From NCBI GenBank assembly GCA_024742355.1, contig JANSYM010000009.1:124001-188000 (forward strand): a stretch of DNA of 64,000 nucleotides. Reading direction: 5' to 3'. The number at the start of each line of letters is the position of its first letter. Position 1 is the first letter of the stretch. The position numbers and the translations under genes are program-made. Shown here one piece after another: positions 49,179-56,941 of the stretch. The stretch is from Hyphomonadaceae bacterium (GTDB taxonomy: Bacteria; Pseudomonadota; Alphaproteobacteria; Caulobacterales; Hyphomonadaceae). The notes below the pieces were generated by a model. It ran no database searches and was not told the DNA's origin. It was given only the letters and a program-made list of their open reading frames with translations.

Positions 49179-50219
49179 GTGGCCACCATTTCTGGCGATT
49201 GCTTCGTTAGAAGCCGTGTTACCACCGTGTTACCACCGATTTTTCTTGTGGATGATTTGGTGCCCCGCGAGTTTTCCGGCCAATCGATACCAATTTCGCC
49301 GCCCAAGGTCGAAATTCTTCAAGCATGGGTTTGGCTGGCACCATTCATGCTCCAAGTAATCCAACTTACATTGGAGTCTGCAATTTCGGCACAACAGGTG
49401 AGCATTCGAGATATGGAACGGTTCTCCGAACTTGGAGAGCTAGCAGAACTATTTGAGTCTCTAAAAGTCGACCTGACAGGCGATGGAATCATGCAGCTTC
49501 TGGTTGCGGATCTATTTGCTGGTAAATTTGACCCGGAGGTTCCGAAAGAGCCGCCGTCTCGCTACGCGATCGCAGAATTCATGAGCAAACAAACGCTGGC
49601 CGTACCGAGCATGTCATTTGCCAATCGGATAATGCTAATGTCGGGATGCGCCAGAGGAGGGTGTCGCTATTCGTACGGCACTTCTGCAGATATTGTTGCC
49701 ATTTTGTGGAAGATGAAGGCGCTTCCGTTCGATACTCCGGAGCGAATGACGGAAGACATTCTTCACTCAACCATCGATCTGTTATCCAAACTCCCGATAC
49801 AGGAATATGACGAAAGGGCTCGCGACCTATTAGATTGCGTAATGGTCGACCGAACAGTGTTACGGGCCTGGTTTGAAGCTGCAGGAATGATGAGTCCGCA
49901 AACCAGCAGCGTTGATCTCGACGCCGCAAACGATCAGCACGTGCAAAATGGAGATGATAAGGCACCGCTTCGTCTCATTAAGATCGAGAAAGTACGTTTG
50001 AAACCCGGTCGACCGTCATCCGACCTATGGCCGCGTGTCCAGGAACTGGTAACCGAGTTGCACAGAGAGAATCCCGAAGCCTACAATAACGCGATGGCAT
50101 CGGAGATTCACGAACGACTTGTCGCCGAGTTCCCAGAACAAAACGTTCTGGCGCTCACCACTATCCAGGGTCGTATGATGTCGCTTCGGATGCACGCACG
50201 CGCGGAATTGGACGAATAG
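49179..50219 (+). CDS. Orphan protein directly after tRNA-Val
   Basis: A 346-residue frame opening with GTG only 28 bases after the tRNA. I do not recognise it. The first 50 residues run across an 11-bp direct repeat (49216-49237) and may be untranslated; an ATG at 49347 (MLQVIQLTLES) is an alternative start. The middle part has SMSFANRIMLMSGCARGGCRYSYG with two cysteines. The basic linker KIEKVRLKPGRPSSDLWP precedes a helical C-terminal region (VQELVTELHRENPEAYNNAM, then LTTIQGRMMSLRMHARAEL), possibly nucleic-acid binding. It might be an element-specific accessory or defence gene; no function can be supported. Confidence 0.6.
   Translation: MATISGDCFVRSRVTTVLPPIFLVDDLVPREFSGQSIPISPPKVEILQAWVWLAPFMLQVIQLTLESAISAQQVSIRDMERFSELGELAELFESLKVDLTGDGIMQLLVADLFAGKFDPEVPKEPPSRYAIAEFMSKQTLAVPSMSFANRIMLMSGCARGGCRYSYGTSADIVAILWKMKALPFDTPERMTEDILHSTIDLLSKLPIQEYDERARDLLDCVMVDRTVLRAWFEAAGMMSPQTSSVDLDAANDQHVQNGDDKAPLRLIKIEKVRLKPGRPSSDLWPRVQELVTELHRENPEAYNNAMASEIHERLVAEFPEQNVLALTTIQGRMMSLRMHARAELDE
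49216..49237 (+). repeat. Tandem 11-bp direct repeat near the tRNA
   Basis: GTGTTACCACC occurs twice without a gap, 65 bases from the tRNA 3' end. Such repeats beside an attachment core are often arm-type binding sites of a tyrosine recombinase. Confidence 0.6.
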
Positions 50220-50289
50220 AAATCTGACCCACCTCTGTGGAAAGAAATATCTTCTACAAAGGGATCCGGCACACGAAAACACCACCTAC

Positions 50290-50366
50290 TACGTGCATTG
50301 TTATGTCTAATTATGCGCATCGGCGCTGAGGTTTGACAAAACTCTTTTCCTTTTTCGCTAGCGAAA
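50290..50366 (+). promoter_or_regulatory. Promoter/operator of the mobilization operon, possible oriT
   Basis: TTGACA at 50333-50338 is a perfect -35 box. About 17 bases later, overlapping the expected -10, is a perfect 14-bp palindrome TTTCGCTAGCGAAA (50353-50366), a likely operator for the HTH or RHH protein. Just upstream, ATTGTTATGTCTAATT (about 50297-50312) loosely resembles the nic region of R388-type (MobF) transfer origins, which contains TATTGTCT/ATAG. The oriT suggestion is weak. Confidence 0.4.
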
Positions 50367-50411
50367 TTTGTGCTCGCGATTCTCTACCGACCACCACGCG
50401 GAGTAGAGTTT

Positions 50412-50675
50412 ATGTCTAATCACAGCATCCCACATCTTGAACAAATTCTGGAGGACAACCCCGGTTGGCTCGATGAAGCCATCGACACTCCGTCAGTCAG
50501 CAAAATGACGGGCGTACCGATTTGCACGCTCACCACATGGCGCAGTCGAGGAGGAGGACCAAGGTTTCTGAAGTTAGGAAAAAGTGTTCGTTATCGCAGG
50601 CGTGCGGTTCTCGGTTGGATGGCTGATTGCGAGGCGCCGTATACTGATCGCGATGGGATCATCCACCATGACTGA
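50412..50675 (+). CDS. AlpA/MerR-like helix-turn-helix protein
   Basis: The 87-residue protein (ATG at 50412) contains the winged-HTH pattern of excisionase/AlpA-type proteins: PSVSKMTGVPICTLTTWRSR, then GGPRFLKLGKSVRYRRRAVLGWM (about 27-73). Such proteins act as excisionases or as regulators of integrase or mobilization genes. It is the first gene of the mobilization operon and overlaps the next start by eight bases. It is a good candidate to bind the palindrome upstream. Confidence 0.8.
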   Translation: MSNHSIPHLEQILEDNPGWLDEAIDTPSVSKMTGVPICTLTTWRSRGGGPRFLKLGKSVRYRRRAVLGWMADCEAPYTDRDGIIHHD

Positions 50676-50988
50676 TACAACTTGTCCGGTCTCAATTCGA
50701 TTAGCCAATGAAGACATCGAAAGACTTTCAGAACGAGCCAGACGCATCTCTGGAACCAAGACCGGTGTTGCCCGCGAACTGATCAGGTCGGGTCTGTCCG
50801 ACGGCGACCCATTCGAACAAGCCAACCGTCTTTTAAACATCGAACGAAAACTCGCGATCGTCACCCAAGACATTCAGTCAGCAAACAGCTCTCATTCCGA
50901 GCTCCGGGCGACTGTCACGCGCATCGAGAAAATGTTTGAGCAGCTGCTTCTCGCACTTAGCGGTCAGCTAAAATCCGAGAAGAACTAA
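50668..50988 (+). CDS. Ribbon-helix-helix protein, probable relaxosome accessory factor
   Basis: From the ATG at 50668 the product has 106 residues. The N-terminal PVSIRLANEDIERLSERARR (about 7-26) followed by SGTKTGVARELIRSGL is a CopG/MetJ-type RHH domain. A C-terminal coiled coil (about 55-100) could mediate oligomerisation. In MobF systems a small RHH protein such as TrwA binds oriT and stimulates the relaxase and coupling protein. Position before the coupling protein and relaxase supports this role. The start overlaps the HTH gene; the stop is one base before the next ATG. Confidence 0.8.
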   Translation: MTDTTCPVSIRLANEDIERLSERARRISGTKTGVARELIRSGLSDGDPFEQANRLLNIERKLAIVTQDIQSANSSHSELRATVTRIEKMFEQLLLALSGQLKSEKN

Positions 50989-50989
50989 A

Positions 50990-52792
50990 ATGTCGAAGAC
51001 CAAAACAACGCTTCTAGCTTCTTGCGCGATTTTCGCGGTGACGACCTTTGGGTCTTACAAACTAGGCTTCCACTATTATCGGGCTGGCGTTGAAACGGCT
51101 CCAGGACAAATTTCGTATCATGATCGGGCGTTCATGGACGACTGTGCCAGGGCCAAAGTCGCGTCGCTTCTCTACGATCCTGTCGGCGTCGAAACCTGGT
51201 CCCGCTGCCAAGCAGTAATGGATTACTACGGAACGCAGCCGGCATTTAACCGACGGCTTAATCTGGTTGCCGCTTTTTCCGGTCTTAGCGTTATAAGTCT
51301 GATCGCATTTCTTTGGATCGTGAAATACGCATCGAAGCCTCCGAAGGTCGTGCGCGGGCGAGAGCACTTCAAAGGCGCAAAAGCTAGACGAGAACTCAAA
51401 AAGATATCGCGCAAAGAATGCAAACAGTCCGGCCAGGGCATCGAGTTTCCCTTGAATATTCCGATGAGCCTTGACCGAGAAAGTCGGCACTTCCTCGCCT
51501 GGGGCAGCACGGGCGCGGGTAAGACCACTGCGATGCTCCTATTGATGCTGGGCGCGATCCATCGCGGGGATAAAGTCCTAATCCTCGATACTAAAGGCGA
51601 CCTGACGTCCAAGCTTCCATACATAGGCGGTGTGATCGCTCCGCATGATGCGCGCTCTTTGAAATGGGATATCGCATATGACTGTCGCACCCCACAAGAA
51701 GCACGAGAACTCGCAGCGCGAATAATACCTGCCAGCGGATCAGACCCGATGTGGTCAAACGCAGCGAGAGAGATCTTCGTCGCCTGCATTGTCTCGCTGC
51801 AAAACACCCGTCCAGAATGCTGGAACTGGAAATCTCTTCGCGACCTGGTACTCGCCGACCCAGAACGACTTCTCGAAGTCGCCGAGAGCCACTATCCAGC
51901 TGCGACGCAGTTTTTGCGTGAACCGACCAGCAAAACCACTCAGAGTATTCTGACCACATTCAAATCTCATATGAACATCGTTTTGGTATTGGCAGACGCC
52001 TGGCCAAGAAGTTCTGGCGGTTTCTCAATCCGCAGATGGTTGGACCTACCAAACTATGCGCCAATCGTGCTGCAGCGCGACGGGAAGTTTTCGCAACTCT
52101 CTAAGGCATGGCTCTCTGGAATCATTGGATTACTCGCCAGCTATGCTGGTTCGCCGGCAATGCGGGAGAACCCAGATACTCGAACTTGGCTTTTTCTCGA
52201 CGAGTTTCCCCAGCTCGAACGTATGGACCATTTCTCCACGCTTTTGGATGTCGGTCGATCGAAAGGCATTCGCGTCGTCTTAGGCGCGCAAGACCTCTCC
52301 CAGATCCGCAAGACATATGGCCCGGATCAAGCAAATGCCTGGATCGGCATGATCGGGACCCACATTATTACCAGAATGAACCTTGGTGAGAGCGCCGAAA
52401 TGACAAGCCGTCTGCTCGGCAAACAAACAGTAGAGGTCGAGCGCAAGAGTGAGACCCGGACCAATGGACAACGATCCACCAGCAAAACGCCGGTCAAAGA
52501 AACTCAGGACGTAATGACACCCTCTGAACTCTCCGATCATCTTGGCGTCACAAAAAATGGGATCCGTGCCTTGATGGTGGGGCCAGGCCAACACGCCTAT
52601 GACGTCGACATTCCGTTTCTGGATTTACCTGAACAACGCCCTGCCAGCGTGCCTGCAGACTGGACCACAAAGTGCGCGAAAGATCTCGTCCCCCTTCCAG
52701 AACGCAATCCGCTTCTTGAAGAGCGTCCTATCCTTTCTCCAGATATGGCTGACTTTATCAGCAGAAAAGCCGAAGATGGATTTGATGCGTAA
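50990..52792 (+). CDS. Type IV coupling protein (TraD/TrwB/VirD4 family)
   Basis: The coupling ATPase that brings relaxase-bound DNA to a secretion channel. The 600 residues start with two transmembrane segments (about 5-26 and 84-107). The P-loop ATPase has Walker A GSTGAGKTTAM (about 175-185) followed by VLILDTKGD, and Walker B WLFLDEFPQLERMDHFS (about 400-416). GIRVVLGAQDLSQIR is the family motif after it. The tail is shorter than in TraD. The stop overlaps the relaxase ATG as TAATG. No VirB/Trw channel genes accompany it. Confidence 0.92.
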   Translation: MSKTKTTLLASCAIFAVTTFGSYKLGFHYYRAGVETAPGQISYHDRAFMDDCARAKVASLLYDPVGVETWSRCQAVMDYYGTQPAFNRRLNLVAAFSGLSVISLIAFLWIVKYASKPPKVVRGREHFKGAKARRELKKISRKECKQSGQGIEFPLNIPMSLDRESRHFLAWGSTGAGKTTAMLLLMLGAIHRGDKVLILDTKGDLTSKLPYIGGVIAPHDARSLKWDIAYDCRTPQEARELAARIIPASGSDPMWSNAAREIFVACIVSLQNTRPECWNWKSLRDLVLADPERLLEVAESHYPAATQFLREPTSKTTQSILTTFKSHMNIVLVLADAWPRSSGGFSIRRWLDLPNYAPIVLQRDGKFSQLSKAWLSGIIGLLASYAGSPAMRENPDTRTWLFLDEFPQLERMDHFSTLLDVGRSKGIRVVLGAQDLSQIRKTYGPDQANAWIGMIGTHIITRMNLGESAEMTSRLLGKQTVEVERKSETRTNGQRSTSKTPVKETQDVMTPSELSDHLGVTKNGIRALMVGPGQHAYDVDIPFLDLPEQRPASVPADWTTKCAKDLVPLPERNPLLEERPILSPDMADFISRKAEDGFDA

Positions 52793-53877
52793 TGGTCGCC
52801 TCAATCTCCGCGCGCAAATCCGTCGGTGCGGCTGTGGCTTATTTCAAGCACATGGCTCAGGACGAATACTATACGAAAGAAGATGAAGCCGAAGCAGAAA
52901 GCGATTGGGATGGGCGGGGCGCAGAGCGCCTTGCGCTGGACGAAGACGTTTCTCGCAGAGACTTCGAAGCCCTCTTAAACGGCTATGATCCCAAAACTGC
53001 CGAACCGCTTGTGCAGACCGGCAACAAGTCTCACGCTCCGGGCTGGGACATGACCTACAGTGCTCCTAAATCCGTGTCAGTGTTGTGGGCGCTCTCGCCA
53101 CCTGAAGCGCGAACCAAAATTGAAGCCGCTCATCGCCAGGCTGTCTCAGTTGCCACTAAATATCTTGAGGACAATCACGCGTTCACGCGGCGCGGCAAAG
53201 GCGGCGCTATCCGTGAGCCCGTTGCCGGTCTAACAATCGCTCGTTTCCATCATCATACAAGCCGAGATCTTGATCCGCAGCTTCACACACATGCATTTAT
53301 TTTTAACGCTGCCCCTCGCCACGACGGAAGCTGGGGCACTCTCGTCAGCCGTGAGCTCTACAAGGCACAGAAAGACACCGGCGCAGTCTATCGAAATCAC
53401 TTAGCGAACGCGCTTGAACGAGATGGTCATTCGGTCGACCGGCAAGGCAGCTCTTTTAGAATGCGGGCAATCCCGCATCATACCGAACGTGCGTTTTCTA
53501 AACGTCGTCAAGCGATTGAAGAGGCGGCCAAAGCACACGGGTATAGAACACCCAAAGGGATGGAACTTGCCGCACTTCGTACCCGCCAAGCGAAACGCCC
53601 TCGCGAACGCGCGGCATTGTTTCAAGCATGGACGAACGAAGCACAAGCGCTGGGGTTTAAACTCCCGGATAAGGAGCAGCAGTCGCAGCCGGTTCGCTGT
53701 GTACAGGCAACCGCTCCAGGCCAGAGAGCGACGACTTCATCGGCATCTTTAAGTCAGTCGGTTCAGCGCCTCTTAATGACCGCAGCGCTCGCCTTTCGAT
53801 CGTCTCGAGGCATGTCTGGTTTAAGTGTTTCGCTTCGCAATTCCGATCGAGAAATCGACGCTGAGATCGAACGCTGA
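52792..53877 (+). CDS. MobF-family relaxase, helicase domain absent
   Basis: The relaxase (TrwC/TraI type) nicks oriT and stays covalently on the 5' end. The relaxase domain (about 1-300) is intact: an early tyrosine-containing segment (QDEYYTKEDE, about 23-32), the family motif GWDMTYSAPKSVSVLWAL (about 84-101) and the three-histidine metal motif FHHHTSRDLDPQLHTHAF (about 148-165). At 361 residues the protein lacks the SF1 helicase domain found in most MobF relaxases, which are about 900-1700 residues. The last 60 residues are low-complexity and unlike the family. It may be a natural short form or a truncation. Confidence 0.9.
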   Translation: MVASISARKSVGAAVAYFKHMAQDEYYTKEDEAEAESDWDGRGAERLALDEDVSRRDFEALLNGYDPKTAEPLVQTGNKSHAPGWDMTYSAPKSVSVLWALSPPEARTKIEAAHRQAVSVATKYLEDNHAFTRRGKGGAIREPVAGLTIARFHHHTSRDLDPQLHTHAFIFNAAPRHDGSWGTLVSRELYKAQKDTGAVYRNHLANALERDGHSVDRQGSSFRMRAIPHHTERAFSKRRQAIEEAAKAHGYRTPKGMELAALRTRQAKRPRERAALFQAWTNEAQALGFKLPDKEQQSQPVRCVQATAPGQRATTSSASLSQSVQRLLMTAALAFRSSRGMSGLSVSLRNSDREIDAEIER

Positions 53878-54314
53878 CTGTACACAGTCGAAATCGTAAG
53901 TATCCATTGGGTTTCAGCCGCATCAGGCCAGCTTTTGTAACCGCCAACCCGACGAGGCGTGTACAGGGTAATTCTCAATCACCGTAGGTGTTTCAGACAA
54001 GATCGCGTGCGACTTGTCAGCACCAAAGGTGCATGGGGTGTGATACCGAAACTCTCTTTTCCAACGTCTCTTTCGCGAGGCATTTGGAGAATGACTGAGT
54101 TGTTACGCGTGGGTTCGATTGAAGAAATATCGCTGCACTATCAGAGGCTTAGACTTTGAGAGTGGTGATCAAGAAGATGGCGTTTTCGTCCGTCTTTACT
54201 TTCATCGAGCAGGCCAGCTTGGACCCGGATTTCTGCTTCCCCGTGTGTCCTGAGCGCTTCCCCGGGATGTGCAGTCTTTTGTGTCCTGACGGGGAAGCAT
54301 CAGGAGGTAATCCC
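53878..54314 (+). other. 437-bp non-coding stretch between relaxase and integrase genes
   Basis: No convincing gene. At its left edge GACTGT-AC-ACAGTC (53876-53889) overlaps the relaxase stop. Towards the right, the 9-bp inverted repeat TGCTTCCCC (54234-54242) / GGGGAAGCA (54291-54299) encloses a 9-bp direct repeat GTGTCCTGA (54245-54253 and 54281-54289). This cluster is just before the integrase ribosome site and could be an operator, attachment site or transcript hairpin. Confidence 0.5.
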
Positions 54315-55625
54315 ATGCTCGCCAAACAAACCAAGAAAGCATCCCGCAACCAGACATCCGACAAAGATCGCTTTAAATGGGATGACAAAGAACCCGGTCT
54401 CGGCATCCGTTTCCGTGCCGGACGTAACCCCACCTGGTATCTACAAACCCGGATCGAAGGTAAAACAGTCCGCCGTTCACTCGGGCTTTTGCATGATCTA
54501 TCCCTTGCTGACGCCAGAGAGATTGCGCGCGAAGCGAGAGACGAATTGTCTGGAGCGACACCTGCGCCAGCCTTGGTGCCTGAAACTCCAAAAGCAACGG
54601 TCGCAGATTTCGCAGACCAGTTTCTGAAGGATGGCGCGCCCAACTGGAAACCGGCCACCATCAAGGCGCACCGCTATGTTATTTCGCGTTTCATTGTTCC
54701 CGCCTTTGGCACCCGCGACCTTGCCTCGCTAACTGCTGAGGATGTTGCCGCATGGTGGTCCGGTCTCGATGCATCTGCCGGAACCCGGAACCGCACCCTT
54801 GCCGTTCTGTCTGGAATCATTCGGCACGGAGAACTGCTGGGCTTGCGCTCGCCGGGGCTTAACCCCTGCCAGGGGCTCCGGCGACGCAAGTCCAGCTTCA
54901 AGGCCTATAGATTGACGTCTGAAGATTATGGACGGCTTGGCGAGTCCATCAGAAGCGTTGAAACGCGCTGGCCTGTGGAAGCTGATATATTTCGATTTCT
55001 TGCCCTGACAGGTTGCCGCAAATCCGAGGCGCGTTTCCTGCAATGGAGTATGATCGACGGAAAACGGGCGGCGTTGCCCGACAGCAAGACCGGACCTCGC
55101 GCCATCTGGCTTGGGTCTCCAGCTCTCAAACTGCTCGCTGAACAGCCGACTCTCTCTGACTACGTCTTCGCCAAACGCGGCAAACCTGTTTCCAACAACC
55201 AACTCTACAAGATTTGGCACCGCGTTCGCGAACATGCAGACCTCTCCGCTCTCCGGCTTCATGACCTTCGGCACGGGTTCGCATCGGTTGCCATATCATC
55301 GGGCGAACCGCTGAGAACCGTTGCAGGTCTTTTGGGGCATTCAGACCTGCAGACGACAGCAGGCTACGCTCAGTTTGCCGAAGCACCCGTTCGCGCAGCG
55401 GCTGCGCGGGTCGCCGATCATCTGGGCGAGGCTCTGGCCGCGCAGAAGCTCCGGGCTGCGCCTCTGCCCAAAGGCATTGTCGCCGACTTCCTCGCCCAAG
55501 GTCTGCCGATGGACGCCTTTGCCGAAATCAACGGTATTAGCCTATCTACTCTGCGCCAGAAACTTGCCCGGCACTTCAAGGACGTCCGCGCGTCACGTGC
55601 CAGCAGTGAGGGTATGGAGCAATGA
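54315..55625 (+). CDS. Tyrosine recombinase/integrase 1 of tandem pair
   Basis: From the ATG at 54315 (AGGAGG upstream) the protein has 436 residues. The N-terminal arm-binding-like part contains GIRFRAGRNPTWYLQTRIEG. The core-binding domain follows, then the catalytic domain with Arg in LTGCRKSEARFLQW, HDLRHGFASVAI, LLGHSDLQTTAGYAQF with the Tyr nucleophile. About 75 residues beyond it form an unusual C-terminal extension with an HTH-like segment (GLPMDAFAEINGISLSTLRQ). The stop overlaps the next gene as ATGA, so both recombinases are probably made together. Confidence 0.9.
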   Translation: MLAKQTKKASRNQTSDKDRFKWDDKEPGLGIRFRAGRNPTWYLQTRIEGKTVRRSLGLLHDLSLADAREIAREARDELSGATPAPALVPETPKATVADFADQFLKDGAPNWKPATIKAHRYVISRFIVPAFGTRDLASLTAEDVAAWWSGLDASAGTRNRTLAVLSGIIRHGELLGLRSPGLNPCQGLRRRKSSFKAYRLTSEDYGRLGESIRSVETRWPVEADIFRFLALTGCRKSEARFLQWSMIDGKRAALPDSKTGPRAIWLGSPALKLLAEQPTLSDYVFAKRGKPVSNNQLYKIWHRVREHADLSALRLHDLRHGFASVAISSGEPLRTVAGLLGHSDLQTTAGYAQFAEAPVRAAAARVADHLGEALAAQKLRAAPLPKGIVADFLAQGLPMDAFAEINGISLSTLRQKLARHFKDVRASRASSEGMEQ

Positions 55626-56800
55626 GCGGGGCGAAGAGACACTTGACCGATGCGCTGGCCCGAAAGGCAAAGCCCAAGTGCCGGGAATACGCCTTGGCAG
55701 ACGTAGCGCTACAAGGGTTTGCCCTTCGCGTTCAGCCATCCGGTTCTAAGGCGTGGATTTTGAGGATGCGTGTTGAAGGCAAGCTGCGCCGGTTCACGAT
55801 TGGATCGCCAAACACAATGAATGCCGACGAAGCGCGAACCCGTGCGTTCCAATTGCGCACAGAGCACCAGCCGAAAACTGTCATTCAACTCGCGTGCGCG
55901 GACGAACCGGCCATCACGTTCCGCGAACTCAGCCACTGCCTGCTGCAAGCAAAAGCGGGCGTCTGGAAACCCAGCACGATTAAGGCAGTGACCACTTATC
56001 TAAACGCCGAACTCCTACCTACCTTCGGAGACCGTCCGATCAATCGGTTGACAACCGCAGAGATAGCAGCGTGGTTCAACGCCTACAGCGCTCGACGGCC
56101 AGGTGGAGCCAATCAGGCGCTCACGCATCTGCGCACTGCTCTGAAGTTTGCAAGAGAAACGGGTCGCCTACCGCGTGACGCCCCAGACCCATCGAGCCCG
56201 ATCCGCAAGAACACAAGGCGCGCGCGGGGACGGCTCCTGAATGCCAACCAGCTCGCAAAGCTGGGAGCTTGGCTGGAAGCGCCCCAGCTGCGCTGGCTGG
56301 ACGTGGCTGATGCTATCCACCTGATCCTGCTGACTGGCTGCAGGTCCGGAGAAATTTCGCGCTTGCAGTGGGCTGAAGTTCTTGAGGACAGGCTACGGCT
56401 AAAGGCATCGAAGACCGGCAGTCGGGACGTGGTTCTGACGCCGCCCGCCATAGCAATCCTGGTGCGTCGGCGAAAGGGCACGCGGTCACTCTATGTGTTC
56501 CCTGCCAGCCACGACCCCGGCAAGCCTATCGGGACATTGGATGTGCCGTGGCGATCTATCCGGGAGCGTATCGGATTGCCCCGTGAAATCCGCTTGCACG
56601 ACCTTCGCCACACTTATGCAAGCCAAGCGATCATGACTGGCGAAACACTCAGCATGGCGGGCCAGTTGCTAGGGCACCGAAGCCCCCAGACAACCGAAAT
56701 CTATGCCCACCTTGATGCGCGGCATTTGGCTGATACGGCGGACAGGGTCTCGCAATCGATACATGAATGTCTGGAATCAGGGTGCGAAGCAGCCGTTTGA
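55622..56800 (+). CDS. Tyrosine recombinase/integrase 2 of tandem pair
   Basis: The 392-residue product has a DUF4102-like arm-binding N-terminus (GFALRVQPSGSKAWILRMRV, about 34-53) and a complete catalytic domain: LTGCRSGEISRLQW, KASKTGSRDVVL (beta-hairpin Lys), HDLRHTYASQAI and LLGHRSPQTTEIYAHL with the Tyr nucleophile. It overlaps the first recombinase by four bases. The pair differs clearly in sequence, so this is not a recent duplication. A two-recombinase system could divide strand exchange or control of integration and excision. Confidence 0.92.
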   Translation: MSGAKRHLTDALARKAKPKCREYALADVALQGFALRVQPSGSKAWILRMRVEGKLRRFTIGSPNTMNADEARTRAFQLRTEHQPKTVIQLACADEPAITFRELSHCLLQAKAGVWKPSTIKAVTTYLNAELLPTFGDRPINRLTTAEIAAWFNAYSARRPGGANQALTHLRTALKFARETGRLPRDAPDPSSPIRKNTRRARGRLLNANQLAKLGAWLEAPQLRWLDVADAIHLILLTGCRSGEISRLQWAEVLEDRLRLKASKTGSRDVVLTPPAIAILVRRRKGTRSLYVFPASHDPGKPIGTLDVPWRSIRERIGLPREIRLHDLRHTYASQAIMTGETLSMAGQLLGHRSPQTTEIYAHLDARHLADTADRVSQSIHECLESGCEAAV

Positions 56801-56900
56801 ACCTCTCAGGTTAGGTGACCGAGATTGGCCCGAAGCTGCCGTTAAGATTGTGTCATCGAGTGTCGCCCTTTGGCGAAACCACGTCGTAGTTTAACGATGG

Positions 56901-56929
56901 AAAAACAGCAGGGGTATTCCAACCCCTGC
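56901..56929 (-). terminator. Terminator of the minus-strand recombinase
   Basis: Minus-strand hairpin GCAGGGGT/ACCCCTGC (8 bp, six-base loop) followed after two bases by TTTTT, just past the stop of the third recombinase gene. Confidence 0.82.
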
Positions 56930-56941
56930 CATTCCATACAT

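Larger units (their letters stand above)
49152..56941. mobile_element. Mobilizable element at tRNA-Val, boundaries tentative
   Basis: From the 3' end of tRNA-Val rightwards the genes change from housekeeping to an orphan protein, an AlpA-like HTH protein, an RHH protein, a coupling protein, a MobF relaxase and two tandem tyrosine recombinases. Base composition also looks less GC-rich than the core. There are no mating-pair-formation genes, so the element would need a helper. The left edge at the tRNA is a reasonable inference. No full copy of the tRNA 3' end was found to the right, so the right edge is uncertain and could also include the third recombinase (to 57586) or lie beyond. Confidence 0.55.

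Noticed and set aside
53878-54159. Short + strand frames after the relaxase (for example 53959-54159)
   Set aside because: No ribosome site, no family features; the composition looks non-coding.
56906-56937. Idea that the GC hairpin near 56.9 kb is a tRNA fragment (attR)
   Set aside because: The sequence does not match tRNA-Val(GAC) and has no acceptor partner; on the minus strand it is a normal terminator with a T run after the recombinase gene.
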